A stretch of DNA of 64,000 bases from JAENVU01 sp963756815. Lineage in GTDB: Bacteria > Actinomycetota > Acidimicrobiia > IMCC26256 > JAENVU01. Where the stretch lies: NCBI GenBank assembly GCA_963756815.1, contig CAVWPR010000048.1:285657-349656 (forward strand). Direction: 5' to 3'. Each line of letters opens with the position of its first letter. The first letter of the stretch is position 1. The position numbers and the translations under genes were made by a program. Shown piece after piece: positions 15,825 through 27,049 of the stretch. Below the pieces are notes generated by a model. That model saw only the letters and a list, made by a program, of their open reading frames with translations. It searched no databases and was not told the origin of the DNA.

Positions 15825-16745
15825 TCAGCCGACCATGTCCTTGAGGAGCGCTCGGGTCCGGGCCTCCTCGTCGGGATTGGTCGGGATCTCCAGCGCCGAG
15901 AAGTCGGTCGTGCCCGCCGATGCGAACCGCTCGAGCCCGGCGCGCACCGTGGCCTCGTCGCCCACGAGGGAGACGTCCGCGGGGCCCGCCGCGCCTTCCT
16001 GGTCCATGACGCCGCGGTACGACGGCAGGTCGTTGTAGCCGTCGAGCACCGTCGCGATCAGTCCTCTGACGGAGTCGGGATCGTCGGTGACGCACACCGG
16101 GACGCTCGCGACGACACGGGGCGGCGGGCGTCCGGCGTCTCGCGCCGCGGCCTCGAGCGCCGGGCGGATCTTCGTCTCGACGGTCCGCGGGCCGCTGAGC
16201 CAGAGGATCGTGCCGTCGGTGTGCGAACCCGCGAGGGCGAGCATGCGCGGTCCCATCGCCGCCAGCATCACGCCCGGTGTCGGCACCCCGGGCGGTCCCG
16301 CGACCGCCTCGACGTGCCCGGAGTAGACGGAACCCGTCACGTCGACGGCACGATCGCGCAGCGCCGGCAGCATCACCGCGAGGTACTCCTCCATGGTCGC
16401 AGCCGGCCGCGCGAACGGGATTCCGAGCGAGTCCTCGATCGAGCTCTTGTGCGCGAGGCCGATGCCGAGCAGGACCCGCCCCCCGGCGATCTCGCTGAGC
16501 GTGAGCGCCTGCGCCGCGAGCATGAGCGGGTGACGCAGCCAGATCGGGATGACCGCGGTGCCGAGCTCGATCGTGTCGGTCGCGCCCGCGACCACGGCGA
16601 GCGCGGTCAATGCGTCCGGAACCGCCAGCTGTGCGGCCCAGTACGTGCTGAAGCCGTCGGCCTCGGCGGCCGCCGCCTGGGCCGCGAGCTCCGATGTCGG
16701 CCGCCCGAGCGCGATGAGTGACGATCCGTTGATCCCGATCCGCAT
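15825..16745 (-). CDS. LLM-class (F420-dependent) oxidoreductase
   Basis: Luciferase-like monooxygenase-fold protein of 306 residues, of the actinobacterial group that uses coenzyme F420. It starts MRIGINGSS and shows GTAVIPIWLRHPLMLA, GRVLLGIGLAHK and PGVMLAAMGPRMLALAG, the typical LLM order. It is soluble, without a signal peptide. CATGAT lies 6 nt before the ATG on the minus strand (16752-16757), suggesting a leaderless mRNA. It converges with the FMN-binding gene (33-nt gap) and diverges from ligD. The substrate is unknown. Confidence 0.82.
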   Translation of the reverse strand: MRIGINGSSLIALGRPTSELAAQAAAAEADGFSTYWAAQLAVPDALTALAVVAGATDTIELGTAVIPIWLRHPLMLAAQALTLSEIAGGRVLLGIGLAHKSSIEDSLGIPFARPAATMEEYLAVMLPALRDRAVDVTGSVYSGHVEAVAGPPGVPTPGVMLAAMGPRMLALAGSHTDGTILWLSGPRTVETKIRPALEAAARDAGRPPPRVVASVPVCVTDDPDSVRGLIATVLDGYNDLPSYRGVMDQEGAAGPADVSLVGDEATVRAGLERFASAGTTDFSALEIPTNPDEEARTRALLKDMVG

Positions 16746-16879
16746 CGGTGCATCATGGCGCAGCGCCGGGCCGCGGCGCCCGGGCGGGCAGGCGTCGTAC
16801 GCCGCCAGGATCGCGGCCGGCTTCGAGGTCGCGAGCCGCGCGGCGCATCTCGCCCGCCGGGAGCGGGTAGGAACACGGT

Positions 16880-18478
16880 GTGGGAGCGGTCGGAGAACGC
16901 CGGGTCGACGAGGCCCTGACGTCGTATCGCGACAAGCGCGACTTCGAGCGCACGCCGGAGCCGTCGGGCGCGGACGCGCAGGATGCCGCGGCGGCGCCGC
17001 GCTTCGTGGTGCAGCGACACCGCGCGCGCCGGCTCCACTACGACTTCCGACTCGAGATCGACGGCGTGCTCGTGAGCTGGGCGGTGCCCAAGGGCATGAC
17101 GCTCGATCCGAAGGTGCGACATCTCGCGGTGCACGTGGAGGATCACCCGATCGAGTACTTGGACTTCGAGGGCGTGATCCCTTCGGGTGGGTACGGCGCC
17201 GGCGACGTCATCGTCTGGGACCGCGGGACGTGGGAGTTGCACAAGGCGACCGACGGGCGTGCCGCGGTCGAGGCGGGCGAGCTGCACCTCGAGCTCCACG
17301 GCTCGAAGCTGCGCGGGCACTTCATGCTCATCCGCACGCGCGAGCACGATGGAAAGGCCGACTGGTTGGTCTTCCACAAGCGTGACGACGACGCGGTCGA
17401 GGGGTGGGACCCGGAGGACCATCCCGAGTCGGTGCTGAGCGGTCGGACCAACGACGCGGTCGCGGCGGCGCCGACACGGATCTGGACCCCCGAGGGCGAG
17501 CAGCGGCTCGACGAGCCCCCGCCCGAGTTCGCGGCGCCGACCCCCGACGAGCTGGCCGCGCTGGACGAGCTCGGTGCCAAGGGCACGTGGACGTTCCAGG
17601 GCCGCGACCTCGCGCTCACGAATCTCGACAAGGTGCTGTGTCCGGCGCGTGGCGGCGCCGCCGTCACCAAGCGCGACCTCGTGCGGTACGCCGCCTGCAT
17701 CGCGCCCACGATGCTGCCGTATCTCCTCGAGCGCCCGCTGAACCTCCACCGGTTTCCCGACGGCGCGAACCGGCCCGGCTTCTGGCAGAAGCAGGCGCCG
17801 GCGCACGCGCCCGACTGGATCCCGCGCTGGCACAACGAGGCGGCCGACGAGGGGGAGAGCACCGAGTACCTGATGGCCGACGCGCCGCCGGTGCTGGCCT
17901 GGCTCGCCAACCACGGCGCGCTCGAGCTGCACCCGTGGACGAGCCGGATCGAGGACGTCGACCGGCCGACGTACGCGCTCGTCGACATCGATCCCGGGCC
18001 CGACACCGTCTGGGCCGACGCGGTCCGGCTCGCGCAGCTGCACGGGACCGCGCTCGACCACCTCGGAGTACGCGGCTATCCCAAGGTGACCGGTCGCCGC
18101 GGCATCCAGATCTGGATCCCGATCGTCGCCGGGCCGACGTTCGCCGAGACGCGCGCGTGGGTCGAGACGCTGTCGCGCACCATCGGTCGCGTGGTGCCCG
18201 AGCTCGTGAGCTGGTCCTGGGAGAAGGCCGACCGCGGCGGCCTCGCCCGTCTCGACTACACCCAGAACGCCGTCAACAAGACGCTCGTCGCGCCGTACAG
18301 CACCCGCCCGGCGCCGGGCGCGCCCGTGTCGGTCCCGATCGCGTGGACCGAGCTCGACGATCCCGACCTGTCGTCGGATCGCTGGACCATCCGGACGGTC
18401 CTCGACCGCGTCGCGACCGTCGGGGATCCCATGCGCGACGCGCTGTCGCGGCCCCAGATGCTCCCTGTGCTGAGCTAG
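16880..18478 (+). CDS. ligD: LigD-type phosphoesterase-polymerase protein (no ligase domain)
   Basis: Two-domain enzyme related to LigD of bacterial end joining; 532 residues. The 3'-phosphoesterase domain (~40-190) has RRLHYDFRLEIDGVLVSWAVPKG. The archaeo-eukaryotic primase-type polymerase domain (~228-520) has the metal motif DIDPGPDTVW, the KVTGRRGIQIWIPI strand and RLDYTQN. The ATP-dependent ligase domain of full LigD is absent, and neither a ligase nor Ku gene is in the window. The GTG at 16880 has TAGGAA 6 nt upstream. The next gene starts 6 nt after the stop. Confidence 0.88.
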   Translation: MGAVGERRVDEALTSYRDKRDFERTPEPSGADAQDAAAAPRFVVQRHRARRLHYDFRLEIDGVLVSWAVPKGMTLDPKVRHLAVHVEDHPIEYLDFEGVIPSGGYGAGDVIVWDRGTWELHKATDGRAAVEAGELHLELHGSKLRGHFMLIRTREHDGKADWLVFHKRDDDAVEGWDPEDHPESVLSGRTNDAVAAAPTRIWTPEGEQRLDEPPPEFAAPTPDELAALDELGAKGTWTFQGRDLALTNLDKVLCPARGGAAVTKRDLVRYAACIAPTMLPYLLERPLNLHRFPDGANRPGFWQKQAPAHAPDWIPRWHNEAADEGESTEYLMADAPPVLAWLANHGALELHPWTSRIEDVDRPTYALVDIDPGPDTVWADAVRLAQLHGTALDHLGVRGYPKVTGRRGIQIWIPIVAGPTFAETRAWVETLSRTIGRVVPELVSWSWEKADRGGLARLDYTQNAVNKTLVAPYSTRPAPGAPVSVPIAWTELDDPDLSSDRWTIRTVLDRVATVGDPMRDALSRPQMLPVLS

Positions 18479-18484
18479 GCCGGC

Positions 18485-19433
18485 ATGGACCTGGCGCCGG
18501 TGATCCGCCGGATCGACGCGTACCAGCGTCGCCACCGCTGGCTGGCCTTCCCGGTGGCGGTCCAGAAGAAGTTCGGCGACGACGAGGGCGGCAACCTCTG
18601 CGCCATGCTCACGTACTACGGCTTCCTGAGCCTGTTCCCGCTGCTGCTCGTCTTCTTCACGGTGCTCGGCTTCGTGCTCGACGGGAACCCGCAGCTGCAG
18701 CAGGACCTCCGGACGTCCGCGCTCGCCAACATCCCGATCATCGGCGACCAGATCGCGAAGAACGTGACGTCGGTGCAGGGGAGCGGCATCGCGCTCGTCG
18801 TCGGTCTCCTCGGCAGCCTCTGGGGCGGGCTCGGGATCGCGAACGCGGCGCAGGACGCGATGAACCGCGTCTGGGGAGTCGCGCGGACGGCGCGTCCCGG
18901 GTTCGTGCCCCGGGTCCTGCGCGACCTCGCGCTGATCGGGACCATCGGCGTCGCGATCGTGGCGACGACCGTGCTCGGCGCGGCCGCCGGCTACGTGAGC
19001 GGCAACATCGGATGGCGGGTGTTGGCCACCGTGCTCGCGATCGCGATGGACACCGCGGTGTTCCTCTTCGCCTTCCGGTTGCTCACCGCACGGGACCTCC
19101 CGTGGCGTGAGCTGCTCCCGGGCGCGCTCCTGGCTGCGGTCGCGTGGGAGATCCTCCACCTCGTGGCCGGCGCGTACGCGAGCCACGTCCTGAAGGGGAT
19201 GAGCCAGACCTACGGCATGTTCGCGATCGTTCTCGGCGCGCTCGGGTGGATCTTCCTCCAGGCGCGGGTCGTGGTCTACGCCGCCGAGGTCAACGTCGTG
19301 AAGCTCGACCGGCTGTGGCCGCGCTCGCTCACCTCGGGCCCGAGCGAACGAGTCCGACCGCGGCGGCCCAGAAGATGCACGCTCCCCGGCCCGCATCGAC
19401 GAGCGCGCGTCCGGCGTCGCAGTCACGGATTGA
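18485..19433 (+). CDS. YihY/BrkB-family membrane protein, probable frameshift near the end
   Basis: Inner-membrane protein with about six transmembrane helices, of the YihY/virulence factor BrkB family (function not firmly known). Typical segments are LTYYGFLSLFPLLLVFFTVLGF, GSLWGGLGIANAAQDAMNRVW, PWRELLPGALLAAVAWEILHL and the last helix FAIVLGALGWIFLQARVVVYAAEVN. As written, the frame runs on to 19780 through the antisense of a tRNA with an Arg-rich nonsense tail. One extra base near 19340-19370 would instead give the acidic tail ESDRGGPEDARSP ending at 19433, and the length then fits. I prefer that end. Confidence 0.8.
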
Positions 19434-19470
19434 CCCCGGCGCTGTGGTCGGGCGCGAACGAGTGCGATCG

Positions 19471-19543
19471 TGGAGCTGAGGGGACTCGAACCCCTGACCC
19501 CTTCCATGCCATGGAAGTGCTCTACCACCTGAGCTACAGCCCC
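19471..19543 (-). tRNA. tRNA-Ala (anticodon GGC)
   Basis: A 73-nt cloverleaf on the minus strand. The acceptor stem pairs GGGGCTG with CAGCTCC and contains the G3:U70 pair that defines alanine identity. The D arm is GCTC...GAGC, the anticodon loop ATGGCAT lies in a CTTCC/GGAAG stem, and the T loop GGTTCGAGTCC is standard. The 3' CCA is not encoded. It lies between brkB and the convergent tetR gene. Confidence 0.96.
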
Positions 19544-19595
19544 GAAGGAGCGTCCCAACGTAGCAGCCGACCCCGTCGGTCCCGGGACCGGTGCG

Positions 19596-20330
19596 TCACC
19601 GCGAGCGGCGCGCACGGGGACGATTCGCCCCGTGCGCCGGGAGCCCGACGAAGCCCGCGAGCTCGAGGCTCGCGGCGGCGAAGAAGTCGGCCCGGGCGTC
19701 GATCACGTTGTGGAACTGGCCGAACAGCTCGAAGCTCACGAGACCGAACAGCGCGCTCCACGCCACGAGCGCGCGGATGACGACGGCCTCCGGCACCTCG
19801 GCGAACGTGTCGGCGAGACGATCGAGGTCGGCGCGCAGGCGCGGGGAGGGCGGTACCGGCAACGTGGCCGGTGCGAGCGCACCCGCCGCCTCGGCGTCGA
19901 GCAGCAGCTGGACGAGCACGAGCGCCACCCGCGTCGCCGGACCGATGGTGGTGACGGGCGCGCGGTAGCCCGGAACCGGGCTGCCGTAGATCAGCGCGTA
20001 CTCGTGCGGATTGGACACGGCCCAGCGACGCACGCGATCGCAGATGGCGGTCCAGCGCCCGACCAGGTCGTCCGGAGGGACCTTCGCGGCGGCGCGCTCC
20101 ACGGCCGCGCCGAGTCCGTCGTACGCCTCGACGATCAGGGCCGTGAGCAGGCTGTCGCGACTGGGGAAGTAGCGGTACACCGCCGACGACACCATGCCCA
20201 CCTCGCGCGCGACGGCCCGCAGTGAGAGCGCGGCCGATCCGTGCTCGGCGAGCTGGCGCCGGGCGGCGCCGAGGATCTCCTGGGTGAGCTCGGCCCGCAC
20301 GCGGGCGCGGGCTCCGGTGGCGGTGGTCAT
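19596..20330 (-). CDS. TetR/AcrR-family transcriptional regulator
   Basis: A 244-residue repressor-type protein. The N-terminal helix-turn-helix (~12-60) reads EILGAARRQLAEHGSAALSL, then VGMVSSAVYRYFPSRDSLL. The C-terminal ligand domain is of the WHG-type seen in actinobacterial TetR proteins. It is divergently arranged with an NAD-dependent epimerase-like gene, and the 131-nt space between them holds two copies of a GAGAGC-n3-GCTCT palindrome, so autoregulation and control of the epimerase are likely. The start at 20330 gives the normal length ahead of the HTH. Confidence 0.88.
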   Translation of the reverse strand: MTTATGARARVRAELTQEILGAARRQLAEHGSAALSLRAVAREVGMVSSAVYRYFPSRDSLLTALIVEAYDGLGAAVERAAAKVPPDDLVGRWTAICDRVRRWAVSNPHEYALIYGSPVPGYRAPVTTIGPATRVALVLVQLLLDAEAAGALAPATLPVPPSPRLRADLDRLADTFAEVPEAVVIRALVAWSALFGLVSFELFGQFHNVIDARADFFAAASLELAGFVGLPAHGANRPRARRSR

Positions 20331-20369
20331 GCCGTCATCTTCGCCGAGATCGAGAGCAATGGCAAGAAT

Positions 20370-20386
20370 CGAGAGCAGTGCTCTTG
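20370..20386. promoter_or_regulatory. TetR operator O1, overlapping -35
   Basis: CGAGAGC-AGT-GCTCTTG, an almost perfect palindrome. Its right arm overlaps TTGACA (20384-20389), the -35 of the epimerase promoter. A further half-site CGAGAGC lies at 20351-20357. Confidence 0.7.
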
Positions 20387-20413
20387 ACATTCGTGCCCGC
20401 CGGCGCGAACAAT
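20384..20413 (+). promoter_or_regulatory. Promoter of the epimerase-like gene
   Basis: Perfect -35 TTGACA (20384-20389), 18-bp spacer and AACAAT (20408-20413) as -10. Transcription would start near 20420, between the two operators. The -10 is only a 4/6 match to consensus. Confidence 0.55.
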
Positions 20414-20424
20414 GCGACACGAAA

Positions 20425-20441
20425 CGAGAGCGGTGCTCTCG
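20425..20441. promoter_or_regulatory. TetR operator O2, downstream of predicted start
   Basis: CGAGAGC-GGT-GCTCTCG, a perfect 17-bp palindrome with the same half-site as O1. Its centre is 55 bp from that of O1, about five helical turns, so the two sites face the same side of the helix. Confidence 0.72.
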
Positions 20442-20461
20442 AAGTCACGAAGGGAGCCGTC

Positions 20462-21415
20462 ATGGGAAAGCACGTGATCGTCGGAGCGGGTGCCGTCGGG
20501 CGCGAGGTCGCCGAGGAGCTGGCGGCCGTTGGCCACGAGGTGGTGGTGGTGTCCCGTTCGGGACGGGCGCCGGCCGTCGAGGGCGTGCTCGCCGCCGCGC
20601 TCGACGCCACCGACGCGGACGCGCTCACGGACGTCGTGCGCGGTGCCGACGTCCTCTACAACTGCGCCAACCCGCCGGACTACACGCGCTGGGCGCGGGA
20701 GTGGCCGCCCCTCGCGGCGTCCCTGCTGCAGGCGGCCACCGCCTCCGGCGCGGCGTACGTGATCATGGGCAACCTCTACGGCTACGGACCCGTCGTCGGT
20801 CCCATCACACCGGAGCTGCCGCTCGCGACCACGAGCGCCAACGGACGCATCCGCGCCCGGATGTGGGAGGACGCCCTCGCCGCGCACCGGGCCGGCCGGG
20901 TGCGGGTGACCGAGGTCCGAGCGTCCGACTTCATCGGCCCCGACTCGGGCACGAACGCACACCTCGGCGACCGGGTGATCCCGCGCATCCTCGCCGGCAG
21001 GAAGGTGCGCGCCTTCGCCGCGCTCGATCAGCCGCACTCGTGGACGTACGTCCCCGACGTGGCGCGGACGATCGCGACGCTCGGCACCGACGACCGGTCG
21101 TGGGGTCGGGCGTGGCACGTGCCCACGAACCCGGCGCTCAGCCAGCGGGAGGCCTTCGCCTCGATCGCGGCGGCGGCCGGAGTCCCGGAGCCGCCGATGG
21201 GCACGCTGTCGGGCCGCACCATCCGGGCGGTCGGCGTCGCGGTGCCGCTCATCCGGGCGCTCGGTCAGCAGCTGTACCAGTTCGACCGCCCGTTCGTGAT
21301 CGACGCGTCGGAGACGACGCAGACGTTCGGCATCGAGCCGACGCCGTGGGACGAGTGCGTTCGCACCACGCTCGCCGCCTACGCGGCGGCCCCGCTCGCA
21401 CCTCTGCGCGGTTGA
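20462..21415 (+). CDS. NAD(P)-dependent epimerase/dehydratase-like protein
   Basis: A 317-residue protein of the atypical short-chain dehydrogenase superfamily. It has the nucleotide-binding GAGAVGREVAEELA near the start, then VLYNCANPPDYTRW, NLYGYGP in place of the usual YxxxK region, and the substrate-side RASDFIGPDSG. It probably reduces or rearranges a small carbonyl compound. It is divergent from tetR and carries that regulator's operators in its promoter, so it is likely derepressed by a TetR ligand. The ATG at 20462 follows GAAGGGAGCC. Substrate unknown. Confidence 0.82.
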   Translation: MGKHVIVGAGAVGREVAEELAAVGHEVVVVSRSGRAPAVEGVLAAALDATDADALTDVVRGADVLYNCANPPDYTRWAREWPPLAASLLQAATASGAAYVIMGNLYGYGPVVGPITPELPLATTSANGRIRARMWEDALAAHRAGRVRVTEVRASDFIGPDSGTNAHLGDRVIPRILAGRKVRAFAALDQPHSWTYVPDVARTIATLGTDDRSWGRAWHVPTNPALSQREAFASIAAAAGVPEPPMGTLSGRTIRAVGVAVPLIRALGQQLYQFDRPFVIDASETTQTFGIEPTPWDECVRTTLAAYAAAPLAPLRG

Positions 21416-21513
21416 TGTGAGGGCGCTGCGGTCCGCCGCGGCTCGCCTCCGCAGGCGCCGGCTCGCAGTCAATGCTCGGTTGAAGGAACGGAAGGCTTCG
21501 AGGGTCCGGCCGG

Positions 21514-21519
21514 TAGCCT
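21514..21519 (+). promoter_or_regulatory. -10 hexamer TAGCCT of leuS
   Basis: TAGCCT ends 8 nt before the leuS ATG. The intervening CGGCGGCG has no ribosome site, which points to a leaderless mRNA. Confidence 0.5.
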
Positions 21520-21527
21520 CGGCGGCG

Positions 21528-24413
<2,886 letters not shown>

Positions 24414-24424
24414 GCGGTGGCTCG

Positions 24425-24772
24425 GTGAGGATCGGCGCGCGACTCGGCCCGGAGGCGCGGGTCCGCTTCGCCCACGTCGGAGCGATCGACACCGCCCGGG
24501 TGCGAATCGTCGTCGTGCCGGTGCTCACCCCCGGCATCGTCGCGATGACCCTCGGACGGTGGGTCCTGGTGCGGCGAGGTCACGAGGACGACGTCGGACT
24601 GCTCGCGCACGAGCTCGTCCACGTCGAGCAGTGGCGCACCCACGGCGCGCTCGGCTTCCTCCGGGGGTACCTCGGCGACTACCTGCGCGCGCGGCGCGCC
24701 GGTCTCGTCCACTGGGCCGCGTACCGCGCCATCGCGTTCGAGGCCGAGGCGCGACTGCGCAGCGGCGGGTAG
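24425..24772 (+). CDS. Small HExxH-motif protein
   Basis: A 115-residue protein I cannot assign to a characterised family. Its centre has HELVHVEQW, an HExxHxxQ arrangement seen in zincin-type metallopeptidases and in some DUF4157-like proteins. It has no signal peptide and no transmembrane helix. A third metal ligand could be one of the acidic residues in the C-terminal helix (FEAEARLR). The GTG start lies 11 nt after the leuS stop, so the two are probably co-transcribed, ahead of comEA. Peptidase activity is a guess from the motif. Confidence 0.65.
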   Translation: MRIGARLGPEARVRFAHVGAIDTARVRIVVVPVLTPGIVAMTLGRWVLVRRGHEDDVGLLAHELVHVEQWRTHGALGFLRGYLGDYLRARRAGLVHWAAYRAIAFEAEARLRSGG

Positions 24773-24866
24773 CAGCCGCCCCGGCACGGACGGGCCACCT
24801 GCTACCGTCCGGTCGCTTCCCCGAGCGCTTCCTCCTCCACCTCGTTTCGGCGCGCCCGGAGGAAGC

Positions 24867-25550
24867 ATGTCGTCGCCCGAGATCCATCCGCCCCGCCCGG
24901 GGCCTCGCCGCCGCGGCGCCCTGGCCGAGGAGCTGCGCGACCGGTGGGCGGACCCACGGGTGCGCGTCGGCGCGCTGCTCGTGATCGCCGCGGTGGCCGG
25001 ATTCGCGTGGTACCAGACCGGCCGGTCCGAGGCGTCCGCGCTCGTCCCGCCGCCGGCGCGGCACCGCAGCACCCGCGCCACTCCCACCACCACCGTGCCG
25101 CCCGTGCTCGTGCACGTCGCCGGCGCCGTCGTCCGGCCGGGCCTGGTCCGGGTCACGTCGGGGGCTCGGGTGGCCGACGCCATCGCCGCCGCCGGCGGCG
25201 CGGCGCCCGACGCCGACCTCGACCGACTGAACCTGGCGGCGAAGGTCGCCGACGGCCAGCGGATCCCCGTCGAGCGGATCGGCGCCGCGCCGACGCCCGC
25301 GGCTGCGGGTGGCGCGGGCTCGGCCGACCCGGGCTCGGCCGAGCCCGGCGCCGAGAGCGGTCCGGTCAACCTCAACACCGCGACGAGCGCCGATCTGGAC
25401 ACGCTGCCCGGCATCGGCCCCACGCTGGCCGCCGCGATCCTGCGCGAACGTGAGCGCCGGGGCGGCTTCACGAGCGTGGACCAGCTCCGCGACGTCCGCG
25501 GCATCGGCGAGAAGCGCTTCGCGGACCTGAAGGACCTGGTGACGGTGTGA
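24867..25550 (+). CDS. comEA: ComEA-like helix-hairpin-helix DNA-binding protein
   Basis: Membrane-anchored DNA receptor of the competence (DNA-uptake) machinery. It has 227 residues: a cytoplasmic basic head, one transmembrane helix (VGALLVIAAVAGFAWY, ~36-51), a Thr/Pro linker, an SLBB domain (VHVAGAVVRPGLVRV) and two C-terminal HhH motifs (NLNTATSADLDTLPGIGP and VRGIGEKRFADL). The ATG has GGAGGA ~4-9 nt upstream; TACCGT at 24803-24808 is a possible -10. Its stop overlaps the comEC GTG. Confidence 0.9.
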   Translation: MSSPEIHPPRPGPRRRGALAEELRDRWADPRVRVGALLVIAAVAGFAWYQTGRSEASALVPPPARHRSTRATPTTTVPPVLVHVAGAVVRPGLVRVTSGARVADAIAAAGGAAPDADLDRLNLAAKVADGQRIPVERIGAAPTPAAAGGAGSADPGSAEPGAESGPVNLNTATSADLDTLPGIGPTLAAAILRERERRGGFTSVDQLRDVRGIGEKRFADLKDLVTV

Positions 25551-27049
25551 AGGGTCCCATGGTCCTGCTCGGCGCGCTCGTCGCCGGCATCCTCATCGGT
25601 GACACGGCCGCGCCCGGCCCCGCGCTCGCGATGCTCGCCGGTGCCGGGCTCGGGCTCCTGGTCGCGTGGTCGGTCCGCCATCGGCCGCGGGCCGCGCTCG
25701 CGGTGGCGACGGTCGGGTGCGTGCTGCTCGGCGCGGCGGTGGAGCAGCGGGCGCGCCACGGCCTCGACGAGTCGCCACTGACGGCGCCGGTCGCACGGGG
25801 GGCGACCGTGACGCTCGAGGTCCGGCTGTCGGAGGATCCCGCCGGTCCGCAGTACGTCACCGAGGCCCTCGCCGTCGCCGACTCGGTCGACGGTCGTGAT
25901 GCCGGCGGCCGCACGGTCCTGCTGCGCGCCGCCGGGGACGAGCAGAGCGCGTTGCGAGTGCTCGAGGCGGGTGACCGGCTCGCGGTACGCGGTCGGCTCG
26001 GTCCGTTGTCCGGCTTCGACACCCGGCTCCGCTGGCGGCACGCGGTCGGGACGGTGACGATCGAGCGGGTCGTCGCCGTCGCAGGCCCGAACCGACCGTG
26101 GTTCGCGGTGGCCAACGCGGGACGCGCCCTCGTGTCGCGCGGCGCGAGCACGTTGCCGTCGACGTCGCGTGCGCTGCTCGCCGGCTTCGTCCTCGGCGAC
26201 ACCCGCGCGATCCCCGGTGATCTCGTCGACGACTTCCGCGCGTCCGGCCTCAGCCACCTGCTCGCGGTCTCGGGTGCCAACGTCGCCTTCGCGCTCGCGA
26301 TCGCCGAGCCGGTGCTCCGCCGCCGGAGCCTCGCGACCCGTCTCGTGGGAGGTCTCGCGGTCCTGGTCGTGTTCGGGACGATGACGCGCTGGGAGCCGTC
26401 CGTGCTCCGTGCGTCCGCCATGGCCGGGCTCGTCATGCTCGCCCGGTGGCTCGGACGGCCCGCCGACGCCGGGCGGGTGCTCATCTACGCGATGACGGGG
26501 CTGCTCGTGGCCGATCCGTTCCTGCTCCGTTCGGTGGGGTTCCTGTTGTCGTGCGGCGCGTGCGCGGGGATCGCGGTCGGCGCCGCCCCGATCAGCCGGC
26601 GCCTGCGCGGGCCGGTGTGGTTCCGGGAGGCGCTGGGCGTGACCGCAGCCGCGCAGGTGGGCGTAGCCCCCGTCCTGGTGTCCACGTTCGGCTCGGTGCC
26701 GCTCGTCGCGTTGCCCGCCAACCTCCTCGCGGCGCCGTTCGTCGGCCCGCTCACGATCTGGGGCCTGGTCGTCTCGGCCGTGGGTGGCGCGGTGGGGCCG
26801 AGCTGGGCGCGGTGGCTCCAGCTCCCGACCCTCGCGATGTTGCGCGCGGTCGAGCTCGTCGCCCACACTGCGGCTCGGTTCCCGCTCGCGCTCGATCCGC
26901 CCGCCGCGGTCGCGGTCGGGGTCGCCGCGAGCTTGACGATCCTGACCGTGGTGGTGCTCCGGACGCGGTCGGGGGCCACCGGTAGGCTCGCCCGTCGTGG
27001 GCGGCGTGTACCTCGTGAAGGGTGGCGATCCGATCCTGCGCGATCGTGA
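25547..27049 (+). CDS. comEC: ComEC/Rec2-family DNA translocation channel
   Basis: Polytopic membrane protein proposed to carry single-stranded DNA across the membrane in transformation. It has 500 residues. An N-terminal DUF4131-like part is followed by the Competence domain with FVLGDTRAIPGDL, FRASGLSHLLAVSGANVAF and the helices around LIYAMTGLLVADPFLL. The C-terminal metallo-beta-lactamase domain of full-length ComEC is absent, as in many actinobacteria. The GTG start overlaps the comEA stop (GTGA). The last 53 nt overlap holA, and the Arg-rich final residues may reflect that. Confidence 0.88.
   Translation: MKGPMVLLGALVAGILIGDTAAPGPALAMLAGAGLGLLVAWSVRHRPRAALAVATVGCVLLGAAVEQRARHGLDESPLTAPVARGATVTLEVRLSEDPAGPQYVTEALAVADSVDGRDAGGRTVLLRAAGDEQSALRVLEAGDRLAVRGRLGPLSGFDTRLRWRHAVGTVTIERVVAVAGPNRPWFAVANAGRALVSRGASTLPSTSRALLAGFVLGDTRAIPGDLVDDFRASGLSHLLAVSGANVAFALAIAEPVLRRRSLATRLVGGLAVLVVFGTMTRWEPSVLRASAMAGLVMLARWLGRPADAGRVLIYAMTGLLVADPFLLRSVGFLLSCGACAGIAVGAAPISRRLRGPVWFREALGVTAAAQVGVAPVLVSTFGSVPLVALPANLLAAPFVGPLTIWGLVVSAVGGAVGPSWARWLQLPTLAMLRAVELVAHTAARFPLALDPPAAVAVGVAASLTILTVVVLRTRSGATGRLARRGRRVPREGWRSDPARS
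26983..26988 (+). promoter_or_regulatory. -10 hexamer TAGGCT of holA
   Basis: TAGGCT ends 8 nt before the holA GTG and lies inside the 3' end of comEC. A separate leaderless holA transcript is predicted in addition to read-through. Confidence 0.45.

Noticed and set aside
16607..19615. Very long open frame (about 1,000 codons) on the minus strand opposite ligD and brkB
   Set aside because: It is a high-GC shadow: Arg/Glu/His/Asp-rich with no family motif, and it crosses the tRNA, while the plus strand encodes clear LigD and BrkB proteins.
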